From: Actinomycetes bacterium
Lineage (GTDB): Bacteria; Actinomycetota; Acidimicrobiia; Acidimicrobiales; RAAP-2
DNA length: 16,852 nt
Assembly: GCA_021826655.1 (NCBI GenBank)
Contig: JAKAZC010000016.1
Coordinates: forward strand, 1 to 16,852
Direction: 5' to 3'
Part shown: in pieces, positions 1 to 6,988 of the stretch
How the letters are laid out: every line of letters starts with the position of its first letter
How positions within the stretch are numbered: position 1 is the stretch's first letter
Notes under the pieces: model-generated
The model's database searches: none
Told to the model about the DNA's origin: nothing
Seen by the model: only the letters and a program-made list of their open reading frames with translations
Made by a program: the position numbers and the translations under genes

Positions 1-1
1 C

Positions 2-40
2 CGGGCGCTCGCCGAGCGATTCGGGAGGTCCACCGCGTGA
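2..40 (+). CDS. C-terminal end of upstream gene, probably murF (partial)
   Basis: Only the last 12 codons are in the window, reading RALAERFGRSTA followed by TGA at 38-40. The stop overlaps the GTG start of mraY in a GTGA overlap, the same arrangement seen between many genes downstream. In dcw clusters the gene before mraY is normally murF (UDP-MurNAc-tripeptide:D-Ala-D-Ala ligase), and a short Arg/Ala-rich helix is a plausible MurF C-terminus. The identity rests on gene order only, because the visible peptide is too short to recognise. Confidence 0.45.
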   Translation, partial: RALAERFGRSTA

Positions 41-1071
41 TCTCCCTCATGACCTCGGGCGGCGTGGCCCTGTGGATCGCCGTCCTGAGCACGCCGTTCC
101 TGATCCGGTGGCTGCTCAAGAACAACATCGGGCAGCAGATACGCGAGGACGGGCCGCAGGTCCACATCGCCAAAGCGGGCACGCCGACCATGGGCGGGAT
201 TTGCATCGTGGCGGCCGTCGTCATCGGGTTCCTGTCCGCCCACATCATCCCCGGGGTGACCTGGTCCCGGTCGGGGGCGCTCGTGATGCTGGCGATCCTG
301 GGGGCTGCGGCCATCGGATTCGCCGACGACTGGATCAAGGTGCGCCACCGCCGGAGCCTCGGACTCAACAAGCGGGCGAAATTCGGTTCCCAGCTCGCCC
401 TCGGGCTCGCGTTCTCGATCCTCGCCGTCTACTGGGCCCATGCCTCGACGACGCTGTCGTTCACTCGCTACAACTCGATCGGCCTCCACATGGGCACGGC
501 GGTATGGATCATCTGGGCCACGGTCGTCCTCGCCGCCGCGGCCAACGCGGTGAACCTGACGGACGGGCTCGACGGGTTGGCCGCTGGCTCCGCCACCTTC
601 TGCTTCGCCACCCTCGCCATCATCGGCTACTGGCAGTACCGCCATTTCAACATCTACCACGTGGGTGACGCCCTCGACCTCGCCCTGGCCGCGGTGGCCC
701 TGGCCGGGGCCTGCGTCGGCTTCCTGTGGTGGAACGCAGCGCCGGCGAAGATCTTCATGGGCGACACCGGCTCCCTGTCGCTCGGCTCCGGCCTCGCCGC
801 ACTCTGCCTGCTGATGAACCTCGACCTGCTGCTGGTAATCCTGGGCGGCCTCTTCGTCATCGTCACGCTCTCGGTGGTGATCCAGGTGATCAGCTTCCGG
901 GTGTTCCACCGACGGGTCTTCCTCATGGCTCCGCTGCATCACCACTTCGAGCTCATGGGGTGGCCCGAGACGACAGTCATCGTCCGGTTCTGGATCCTGG
1001 CCGGGCTGTTCGCCGCACTGGGCCTCGGCATCTTCTACGGCGACTTCCTGTCGGTGGGCACGGTCCGTTGA
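37..1071 (+). CDS. mraY: Phospho-N-acetylmuramoyl-pentapeptide transferase (MraY)
   Basis: MraY transfers phospho-MurNAc-pentapeptide from UDP to undecaprenyl phosphate at the cytoplasmic membrane, making lipid I. The 344-residue length and multi-helix hydrophobic profile fit the family. Signature motifs appear in order: GTPTMGG at 48-54, the Asp pair in FADDW (97-98), NLTDGLDGL at 173-181, MGDTGS with Asp243, and the HHHFELMGWPE loop at 301-311. These Asp residues and the His-rich loop are the known Mg2+ and nucleotide-binding elements. The GTG start has GGGAGG at 23-28, 8 bases upstream, and overlaps the stop of the preceding gene by 4 bases, suggesting translational coupling. murD, which usually follows, is absent. 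Confidence 0.98.
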   Translation: MISLMTSGGVALWIAVLSTPFLIRWLLKNNIGQQIREDGPQVHIAKAGTPTMGGICIVAAVVIGFLSAHIIPGVTWSRSGALVMLAILGAAAIGFADDWIKVRHRRSLGLNKRAKFGSQLALGLAFSILAVYWAHASTTLSFTRYNSIGLHMGTAVWIIWATVVLAAAANAVNLTDGLDGLAAGSATFCFATLAIIGYWQYRHFNIYHVGDALDLALAAVALAGACVGFLWWNAAPAKIFMGDTGSLSLGSGLAALCLLMNLDLLLVILGGLFVIVTLSVVIQVISFRVFHRRVFLMAPLHHHFELMGWPETTVIVRFWILAGLFAALGLGIFYGDFLSVGTVR

Positions 1072-1209
1072 GCGCCCGTCCCGTCCCGACCGGCCCCGGG
1101 TTCCACCACCTGGGCGCGCGCATCGGCGAGGCTGGGGGCATGCGGACCGGCCCTGCGCTCCCGACCACCGCCGGACCGGAGGAGTCGCGTCGTCCGTCGG
1201 GGGCGTCCC
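1072..1209 (+). other. Spacer between mraY and ftsW where murD is expected
   Basis: This 138-base stretch lies where the roughly 1.3-kb murD gene normally sits. No Mur ligase motif (such as GTNGKT/GTHGKT) is visible. A 49-codon frame starts with TTG at 1068, overlapping the mraY stop, and ends at 1217 just inside ftsW. It has fairly high G+C at third positions, but its product (beginning MSARPVPTGPG) matches nothing I recognise. A GGAGGAG at 1178-1184 lies 25 bases before the ftsW ATG, too far for a normal ribosome-binding site, and no other start codon lies between. I treat the stretch as non-coding, or as the scar of a murD loss or relocation. Confidence 0.5.
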
Positions 1210-2409
1210 ATGGCTGACGGCACCAACGCGGCCGCGTCGGGCCGGGCGGGGGGTCCGGCCCTGGTGCGCTGGCTCACCGGCGTGTCCACTGCGGCCGCGC
1301 TGGGCGTGTTGGTGACCACCCTGTGCGTGATCGGCCTGGTGATGGTCGGGTCGGCCTCACCAGTGGTGTCTATGATCACCTACCACTCGCCCTGGACGAT
1401 CTTCTTCCGGCAGGTGCTCTGGATGGTGGTGGGCGTCGGGGCGCTGCTCATCTTCGCCCGCATCGACTACCGGGCGTGGCGCCGCTGGTCGGTGCCGCTG
1501 GTGGCCGGCACCCTGTGCCTGCTGGTGGCCGTCCTCGTGCCCGGGCTCGGCGTCACCGCCGGCGGCTCGTCGCGGTGGATCGGCGTCGGACTGCTCCGCC
1601 TCCAACCGTCCGAGCTCATGAAGCTCGCCATGGTGGTGTTCGCGGCCGACATCGTGGTGAGACGGTCGGACCGTTCGGCCCCGTCGAAGCAGGTGATCGC
1701 CCCGGTCATGGGCGTGCTGGTCGTGTCCGCGGCCCTCATCATCAAGCAGCCCGACATGGGTACGGCGATGGTGCTGAGCTGCATCGCCTTCGGCATCCTG
1801 TTCATGTGCGGGGTGTCGCTCGCTCCGCTGACCAAAGTGCTCGTCGCCTTCGGCCTTGTCGCGCTGGTCTTCGCCCTGAGTGACTCCTACCGCCGCGACC
1901 GTATCCTGTCGTTCATCAACCCCGGTGCCCACCAGTCGGGCTCCGGCTACCAGGTCTGGCAGTCCCTGATCGGGCTGGGTTCGGGCCACCTGTTCGGACT
2001 CGGACTGGGTGGTGGACGCGAGAAGTGGGGGACCCTCCCGAACGCGCACACCGACTTCATCTTCTCGGTGGTGGGGGAGGAGCTCGGTCTGGTCGGGGCC
2101 GTGGTGATCCTCGCCCTGTTCTTCGCTCTGGCCTGGTACGGGATGCGGGTGGCCGGGCGAGCCCCGGACCGCTTCGGTTCCCTCATGGCCGTCGGCGTGA
2201 CCGTCTGGATCACGAGCCAGGCGGTCATCAACGTCGGCGCGGTCATCGGAGTGCTCCCGGTGACCGGGATCCCTCTCCCGTTCATCTCGTTCGGCGGCTC
2301 CTCGCTCGTGATTACCCTGGCCGCCGTGGGGATCCTTCTCAACATCGCCATGCAGGAGCGGTCCGGACCCCGGGTCCGGTCCCCCCGCCGCCGCCTCGTC
2401 CGGGCGTGA
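1210..2409 (+). CDS. ftsW: Septal peptidoglycan polymerase FtsW (SEDS family)
   Basis: FtsW is the SEDS-family glycosyltransferase that polymerises lipid II at the division septum with its cognate class B PBP. The 399-residue protein is polytopic (roughly ten membrane segments from residue 26 to 380). Family motifs are SRWIG (121-125), LQPSELMKLA (131-140), KQPDMGTA (179-186), the AHTDFIF loop with putative catalytic Asp282 (279-285), GEELG (289-293) and PVTGIPLPFISFGGSS (350-365). RodA is the main alternative, but the position between mraY and murG favours FtsW. The ATG has only a weak G-rich stretch (1199-1203) ahead of it. The basic C-terminus overlaps the murG start by 4 bases. Confidence 0.96.
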   Translation: MADGTNAAASGRAGGPALVRWLTGVSTAAALGVLVTTLCVIGLVMVGSASPVVSMITYHSPWTIFFRQVLWMVVGVGALLIFARIDYRAWRRWSVPLVAGTLCLLVAVLVPGLGVTAGGSSRWIGVGLLRLQPSELMKLAMVVFAADIVVRRSDRSAPSKQVIAPVMGVLVVSAALIIKQPDMGTAMVLSCIAFGILFMCGVSLAPLTKVLVAFGLVALVFALSDSYRRDRILSFINPGAHQSGSGYQVWQSLIGLGSGHLFGLGLGGGREKWGTLPNAHTDFIFSVVGEELGLVGAVVILALFFALAWYGMRVAGRAPDRFGSLMAVGVTVWITSQAVINVGAVIGVLPVTGIPLPFISFGGSSLVITLAAVGILLNIAMQERSGPRVRSPRRRLVRA

Positions 2410-3668
2410 GGTCCCCGGTCCGCGAGACCGAACGGGACGACGTCGTCCGCAGCTATGCGCTCGTCGCCGGCGGGGGCACCGCCGGACATCTGCAACCCGC
2501 CCTGGCCATCGCCGAAGCCCTGGTGGCCCGTGGCCACGACCGGGCGACCATCGGGTTCCTCGGCTCGGCGCGGGGACAGGACGCCGTCACGTTGGCGGGG
2601 CGCGGCTTCGGTGTGACGCTGCTCCCCGGGCGGGGCATCGTGCGCAGCTTCGGACCGCGGGACGTGGTGCGCAACGTGCGCTCCGTGGCGGAGCTGGTGA
2701 CGGCGGCCGTGCGCGCCATCGGCGAGGTGGGCCGGGCCCGACCCCGGGTGGTGGTGGCCGTCGGCGGCTACGCCAGTCTGGCCGGCGCCGTCGGCGCCCT
2801 GGCACACCGGGTGCCCCTGGTGCTCGTGAACGTGGACGCCGTGCCGGGTGCCGCCAACCGCCTGCTCGGACGGTTCGCCCGTGCGTGTGCGGTCGGCTGG
2901 GAGGGTACGCCGCTGCCACGGGCCGTGGTCACCGGGACCCCCGTGCGTCCGGGCATCGCGGCGGTGGACCGGACGCCCGCCGGCCGGGCCGAGGCCCGAC
3001 GCCGGTTGCGGCTTCCCGAGGATCGCGCCGCCGTCGTGGCCTTCGGCGGCTCACTCGGCGCCCGCCGGATCAACGGGGCCGTGGACGGGATGGCCGAGCG
3101 GTGGGCCTCCCGTGACGACCTGGCGGTGTATCACATCGTCGGTCGCCGGGACTGGGAGACCTACCGCACCGGAGCCGACGACGTCCACGGGACCGCACCG
3201 GAGTCGGGGCCAGCGGCCGCCCCGACCGCCGCGTCGGCCGGTGGGGGCGGCCTGGCCCTCGTCCGGGTTGCCTACGAGGAGCACATGGCCGCCGTCTACG
3301 CGGCGGCCGACCTCGTCGTCTGCCGGGCCGGGGCCATGACCGTCGCCGAGCTGGCCGCCGCCGGTGTGCCGGCCGTGCTGGTGCCCCTGCCGGGCGCCCC
3401 GGGCGACCATCAGACGGCCAACGCACGGGTGCTCGAGCGAGTCGGGGCCGCGGTCCTGGTGGCCGACCACGACTGCACGCCGTTGGGGTTGGCTGCGATC
3501 GTGGAAGGACTGCTGGCCGACCCAGGGCGCCTGGAGGCGATGGGGGCCGCTGCCCGGTCGGCGGGTCGGCCCGACGCGGCCGATGCGGGTGCACGGCTCG
3601 TCGAGGAGAGCGCCCTCCCTCCCGAGGGACACCGTCCATCCGGCCCCGACGGGCGGGAGACGTCATGA
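2406..3668 (+). CDS. murG: UDP-GlcNAc:lipid I GlcNAc transferase (MurG)
   Basis: MurG adds GlcNAc to lipid I, forming lipid II, on the cytoplasmic face of the membrane. It is a 420-residue GT-B fold protein, longer than the usual ~360. Visible motifs are GGGTAGH (22-28), VGGYASLAG (119-127), FGGSLGARRING (213-224), and the UDP-GlcNAc site RAGAMTVAEL (307-316) followed by LPGAPGDHQTANA (328-340). Two oddities: the usual IHEQN motif is replaced by VLVNVDAVPG (139-148), and there is an Ala/Gly/Pro-rich insertion at about 255-283. The GTG start is the only sensible one, in a GTGA overlap with the ftsW stop. The C-terminal ~25 residues look disordered. The gene ends in an ATGA overlap with murC. 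Confidence 0.96.
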   Translation: MRSPVRETERDDVVRSYALVAGGGTAGHLQPALAIAEALVARGHDRATIGFLGSARGQDAVTLAGRGFGVTLLPGRGIVRSFGPRDVVRNVRSVAELVTAAVRAIGEVGRARPRVVVAVGGYASLAGAVGALAHRVPLVLVNVDAVPGAANRLLGRFARACAVGWEGTPLPRAVVTGTPVRPGIAAVDRTPAGRAEARRRLRLPEDRAAVVAFGGSLGARRINGAVDGMAERWASRDDLAVYHIVGRRDWETYRTGADDVHGTAPESGPAAAPTAASAGGGGLALVRVAYEEHMAAVYAAADLVVCRAGAMTVAELAAAGVPAVLVPLPGAPGDHQTANARVLERVGAAVLVADHDCTPLGLAAIVEGLLADPGRLEAMGAAARSAGRPDAADAGARLVEESALPPEGHRPSGPDGRETS

Positions 3669-5113
3669 GCGACCGGGTGCGGGGCGGACCGGGTGCATCG
3701 GGGATCGGTGACCCGACGGTGTTGGGCCACGTCCACGTGGTGGGGATCGGTGGGGCGGGCATGAGCGCCGTCGCCACCGTGCTCCGGGCCATGGGTCACC
3801 ACGTGACCGGCAGCGACCTGCGCCCGTCGGGGGTGACGGACCGGTTGCTCGCACTCGGGATCGACGTCGCCATCGGCCACGACGCGGCGAACGTCGGCGA
3901 TGCCGACGTCGTGACCCGGTCGACGGCCGTCCGTTCCGACAACCCCGAGGTGGTCGAGGCCCTACGGCGCGGGATCACCGTGCTGTCGCGGGCGGAGACG
4001 CTGGCCGCCGTGGCCTCCCGCAAGCGCTGCATCGCCGTGGCCGGGACCCACGGCAAGACGACGACGGCATCGATGCTCGCGCTGATCCTGGTGGAGGCCG
4101 GTCTTCGGCCGTCGTTCCTCATCGGGGGCGACGTCAACGAGATCGGCACCAACGCGGTCTGGGATGTGGGCGAGTGGATCGTCGTCGAGGCCGACGAGAG
4201 CGACGGGACCTTCCTCCATCTGGTACCCGACATCGCCGTGGTCACCAACGTGGAGGCTGACCACCTCGACCACTACGGGACCTTCGAAGCGGTGCGCGGG
4301 GCGTTCGCCGAGTTCCTGACGTCCGCCGGGCACCGGGTGGTGGGGGCGGACGACACCGAGGCCCTGGCCGTCGGTCGACGCACCGGGGCCGACCTCGTGG
4401 GACTCGCCGACGAGGCCACGTTCACCATGGCCGCGGTGGCCACGGCCCGCAGCTCGGTCGCCTTCGACCTCCACGGCCCGGACGGCGAGTTGATCGTCCG
4501 GGTGCGGGTGGCCGTCCCCGGGCTCCACAACGCGCGCAACGCCGCCGTGGCCACGGTGGCCGCACTGGCGGCCGGTGCGCCCGCTGACGCCGCGGCCCGG
4601 GCGCTCGCCCGGTTCGGGGGCGTGGCCCGGCGGTTCGAGTTCCGCGGGGAGCTCGGCGGGGTGACCTACGTCGACGACTACGCCCATCTCCCGACCGAGG
4701 TCCGGGCCGCCCTGTCGGCCGCGCGGAACGGCGAGTGGACGCGGGTGGTGGCCGTGTTCCAGCCCCACCGGTACTCACGGACCGCCGAGGTGGGGGAGGC
4801 GTTCGGCGGGGCCTTCGGCGACGCCGACGTGGTGGTGGTGACCGACGTCTACGGTGCGGGCGAGGCCCCGGTGCCCGGGGTGTCCGGCCGTCTGGTCGTC
4901 GACGCCGTCCGGTCCGCCCGGCCCGACATGGAACTGCACTACGTGGCCGGGCGGGCCGACCTGGTGGCGGCCGTGGGGTCGCTGGTCCGCCCGGGGGACC
5001 TGTGTCTGACCCTCGGTGCCGGGGACCTGACCTCCCTCCCAGACGAACTGATGGCCGCCGCGGCCACCGCCACCGCGGCCACCGCCGACGGCGGGGGCGG
5101 ATCTCCGGCATGA
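3665..5113 (+). CDS. murC: UDP-N-acetylmuramate--L-alanine ligase (MurC)
   Basis: MurC is the cytoplasmic ATP-dependent ligase that adds the first amino acid, L-Ala, to UDP-MurNAc. The 482-residue protein shows the three Mur-ligase domains: an N-terminal Rossmann-like domain with VVGIGGAGMSA (25-35), a central ATPase domain with the P-loop AGTHGKTTT (126-134), EADESDG (175-181) and NVEADHLDHYG (195-205), and a C-terminal domain with VDDYAHLPTE (336-345) and FQPHRYSRT (365-373). DYAHHPTE is commoner in MurC; here the second His is Leu. The C-terminus is an Ala/Thr/Gly-rich tail. The ATG overlaps the murG stop, and the murC stop overlaps the murB ATG, so the three are translationally coupled. 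Confidence 0.97.
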   Translation: MSDRVRGGPGASGIGDPTVLGHVHVVGIGGAGMSAVATVLRAMGHHVTGSDLRPSGVTDRLLALGIDVAIGHDAANVGDADVVTRSTAVRSDNPEVVEALRRGITVLSRAETLAAVASRKRCIAVAGTHGKTTTASMLALILVEAGLRPSFLIGGDVNEIGTNAVWDVGEWIVVEADESDGTFLHLVPDIAVVTNVEADHLDHYGTFEAVRGAFAEFLTSAGHRVVGADDTEALAVGRRTGADLVGLADEATFTMAAVATARSSVAFDLHGPDGELIVRVRVAVPGLHNARNAAVATVAALAAGAPADAAARALARFGGVARRFEFRGELGGVTYVDDYAHLPTEVRAALSAARNGEWTRVVAVFQPHRYSRTAEVGEAFGGAFGDADVVVVTDVYGAGEAPVPGVSGRLVVDAVRSARPDMELHYVAGRADLVAAVGSLVRPGDLCLTLGAGDLTSLPDELMAAAATATAATADGGGGSPA

Positions 5114-6039
5114 GCGCGCCGGGTGATCTCGACACGCTGGCGACCCGCCTCGGGTCGCACGTCCGGCACGACGCTCCGCTGGGGGCCCGTACGACCTACC
5201 GGGTGGGCGGCAGAGCGGCCCTGGCGTTCGATGCCGACGGGGAGGGTGCGCTGCTGGAGGTGGCCGCAGCGCTCGAGGGACTCGACGTGGACCTGCTCGT
5301 GCTCGGCAACGGGTCCAATCTGCTCGTGGCCGACGCCGGGTTCGACGGACTGGTGGTCCACCTCGGGCCGGGGTTCGGGATGCTCGAGATCGTCGGCACG
5401 GAGGTCCGGGCAGGGGGATCGCTCGCACTGGCGACCCTCGCCCGGCGGACGGCCGCCGCCGGGCTGAGCGGGCTCGAGTGGGGTGTGGGCGTCCCCGGAT
5501 CGGTGGGAGGAGCCGTGCGGATGAACGCCGGAGGTCACGGTTCGGACACGGTCGCCACCCTCGTCCGCCACCGAATCGTCGACCTGGCCACGGGAACCGT
5601 CGCCGACCACCCGGCGGCGACCCTGGCCGCTACGTACCGGCACACGTCGATCGGTGCCTCCCAGGTGGTGGTCGGGGCCACCCACCGGCTGCACCCCGGC
5701 GACCCGCAGGCGGGGCGCGCCGCGATCGACGAGATCGTCCGGTGGCGCCGGGCCAATCAGCCCGGCGGTGCGAACGCCGGCTCGGTGTTCACCAATCCGC
5801 CGGGGGACTCGGCGGGGCGCCTGATCGACGCCTGCGGATGCAAGGGGTTGCGCATCGGGACGGCCCAGGTCTCGCCGAAGCACGCCAATTTCATCCAGGC
5901 CGACAAGGGCGGGTCGGCCGACGACGTCCGCCGTGTGATGGATGCGGTGCGCGCCGCGGTGCTGGCCGCGACCGGGGCGGACCTCTCGACCGAGGTCCAC
6001 ATGGTCGGGTTCGTCGATTCCGACGACGGGGCACGGTGA
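5110..6039 (+). CDS. murB: UDP-N-acetylenolpyruvoylglucosamine reductase (MurB)
   Basis: MurB is the FAD enzyme that uses NADPH to reduce UDP-GlcNAc-enolpyruvate to UDP-MurNAc, upstream of MurC in the same pathway. The 309-residue length is typical. Motifs are TTYRVGG (28-34), LGNGSNLLV (65-73), GLEWGVGVPGSVGGAVRMNAG around 121-141 (FAD binding), AGSVFTNP (223-230) with catalytic Ser225, and the C-terminal STEVHMVG with catalytic Glu295. The ATG lies in an ATGA overlap with murC. Placement between murC and ftsQ is common outside enterobacteria, and ddl, found there in some clusters, is absent. Confidence 0.96.
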   Translation: MSAPGDLDTLATRLGSHVRHDAPLGARTTYRVGGRAALAFDADGEGALLEVAAALEGLDVDLLVLGNGSNLLVADAGFDGLVVHLGPGFGMLEIVGTEVRAGGSLALATLARRTAAAGLSGLEWGVGVPGSVGGAVRMNAGGHGSDTVATLVRHRIVDLATGTVADHPAATLAATYRHTSIGASQVVVGATHRLHPGDPQAGRAAIDEIVRWRRANQPGGANAGSVFTNPPGDSAGRLIDACGCKGLRIGTAQVSPKHANFIQADKGGSADDVRRVMDAVRAAVLAATGADLSTEVHMVGFVDSDDGAR

Positions 6040-6827
6040 CCGCGCCCTCGGACGGCGGGGCGTCGATCGACCCGCGGATCCGTCAGCGCCGCGAGCAGGT
6101 CGAACGCAGTCGGACCCAGCGGCGCCTGCGCCAGCTGGGCGTCGTCGGGCTGGTCGTGGCCCTGGTGCTCCTGGGCGCCGTGCTGCTGCACACTCCGCTG
6201 TTCGAGGCGAAGGTGGTCACGGTCACCGGCCGACACCCGAACACCCCTACGTCCGCGATCGAGGCCGCCGCCGGCCTGCTCCACCACCCGCCGCTGATCA
6301 GCGTCGACCCCGGTCCGACGGCAGCGAGGGTGGAGTCGCTCCCCTTCATCGCCTCGGCCAGGGTGACCCGGCACTGGCCGGACGCGGTGACGATCGCCGT
6401 GACCGAACGGCAGCCGGTGACCGTCATGGCCGGTCCGGCCACGTCCTGGTCGACCCTCGACGGGTACGGGCGCACACTGGCGGTGGCTCGGGGGAAGCCG
6501 ACCCTCCCGACCCTGGTGGTGCACGTGGGGACGAGCCCGGTGCCGCCGGCGCCCGTCGGTGGAACGCTGTCGCCGGCGGCGGAACCGGGTCTGGCGGTGG
6601 CCCGCAGCCTCCCGCCGGCATTCGCCGGCCAGGTGACCTCGATCACCGTTGCCGCTGACGGGACGGTGTCGCTGGCCCTCAACTCGGGGCTCACCGTCCT
6701 CCTCGGGACGGTGAGCGACCTCGCGGCCAAGTACGAGGACGTCGCGGCGATCATCGCCCACGCTCCTCTGCGGGGGGCGCACACGATCGACGTCACCGTG
6801 CCCCAGTCGCCGACCGTCGGCCCGTGA
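6036..6827 (+). CDS. ftsQ: Cell division protein FtsQ/DivIB
   Basis: FtsQ is a bitopic divisome protein that links early and late division proteins. The 263 residues show an Arg-rich cytoplasmic N-terminus (14-33), one transmembrane helix (about 35-52), then an extracytoplasmic POTRA-like domain starting FEAKVVTVTG (56-65) and containing the typical SLPFIASARVTRHWPDAVTI stretch (101-120) and TERQP (123-127). The rest is the FtsQ beta domain, ending in a Pro/Thr tail. The sequence is weakly conserved in the family, so gene order supports the call. The start is GTG, in a GTGA overlap with the murB stop. It is the last gene of the coupled wall block, and a hairpin follows. Confidence 0.92.
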   Translation: MTAPSDGGASIDPRIRQRREQVERSRTQRRLRQLGVVGLVVALVLLGAVLLHTPLFEAKVVTVTGRHPNTPTSAIEAAAGLLHHPPLISVDPGPTAARVESLPFIASARVTRHWPDAVTIAVTERQPVTVMAGPATSWSTLDGYGRTLAVARGKPTLPTLVVHVGTSPVPPAPVGGTLSPAAEPGLAVARSLPPAFAGQVTSITVAADGTVSLALNSGLTVLLGTVSDLAAKYEDVAAIIAHAPLRGAHTIDVTVPQSPTVGP

Positions 6828-6846
6828 CCTGCCGCGTGACGGCGGT

Positions 6847-6884
6847 GGGCCCGTGGCTCGCCCGCAGGTGGCGGAGCCGGGCCC
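6847..6884 (+). terminator. Stem-loop after ftsQ, possible terminator or attenuator
   Basis: GGGCCC (6847-6852) pairs with GGGCCC (6879-6884), and after a two-base bulge GGCTC (6855-6859) pairs with GAGCC (6874-6878), giving an 11-bp interrupted stem with a 14-base loop. No T run follows, which is common for actinobacterial terminators. It lies 20 bases after the ftsQ stop and before the ftsZ promoter, so it may separate the mur-ftsQ transcript from ftsZ. Confidence 0.4.
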
Positions 6885-6902
6885 GACCCTCGCCCACGGT
6901 GC

Positions 6903-6931
6903 TTGACCCTGGACGGCGTGAACCGTATCGT
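6903..6931 (+). promoter_or_regulatory. Predicted ftsZ promoter
   Basis: A -35 box TTGACC (6903-6908) is followed after exactly 17 bases by TATCGT (6926-6931), which fits the actinobacterial -10 pattern TAnnnT. This is the best sigma-70-type match I see in the window. A start near 6938 would give a leader of about 50 bases before the ftsZ ATG. A dedicated ftsZ promoter after ftsQ is well known in actinobacteria. Confidence 0.65.
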
Positions 6932-6945
6932 TAGCGCGAACTCGC

Positions 6946-6966
6946 AGGTTGGAACGGTTTCAACCT
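6946..6966 (+). promoter_or_regulatory. Palindrome in the ftsZ leader, candidate operator
   Basis: A 21-base near-perfect palindrome has arms AGGTTGGAAC (6946-6955) and GTTTCAACCT (6957-6966) around a central G; nine of ten pairs match. It sits roughly +8 to +28 from the predicted start site and 12 bases before the Shine-Dalgarno sequence. A second imperfect palindrome, GTTAGCGCGAAC (6930-6941, five of six pairs), covers the -10 end and start site. Both could be repressor sites, or the larger one an mRNA hairpin. The regulator is unknown. Confidence 0.5.
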
Positions 6967-6988
6967 TTGGTCGAGGGTGAGGAACTTC

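Noticed and set aside
6977..6988. GTG start for ftsZ adding four residues
   Set aside because: The bases GTGAGG there form the Shine-Dalgarno sequence for the ATG at 6989, and no ribosome-binding site has the right spacing for the GTG.
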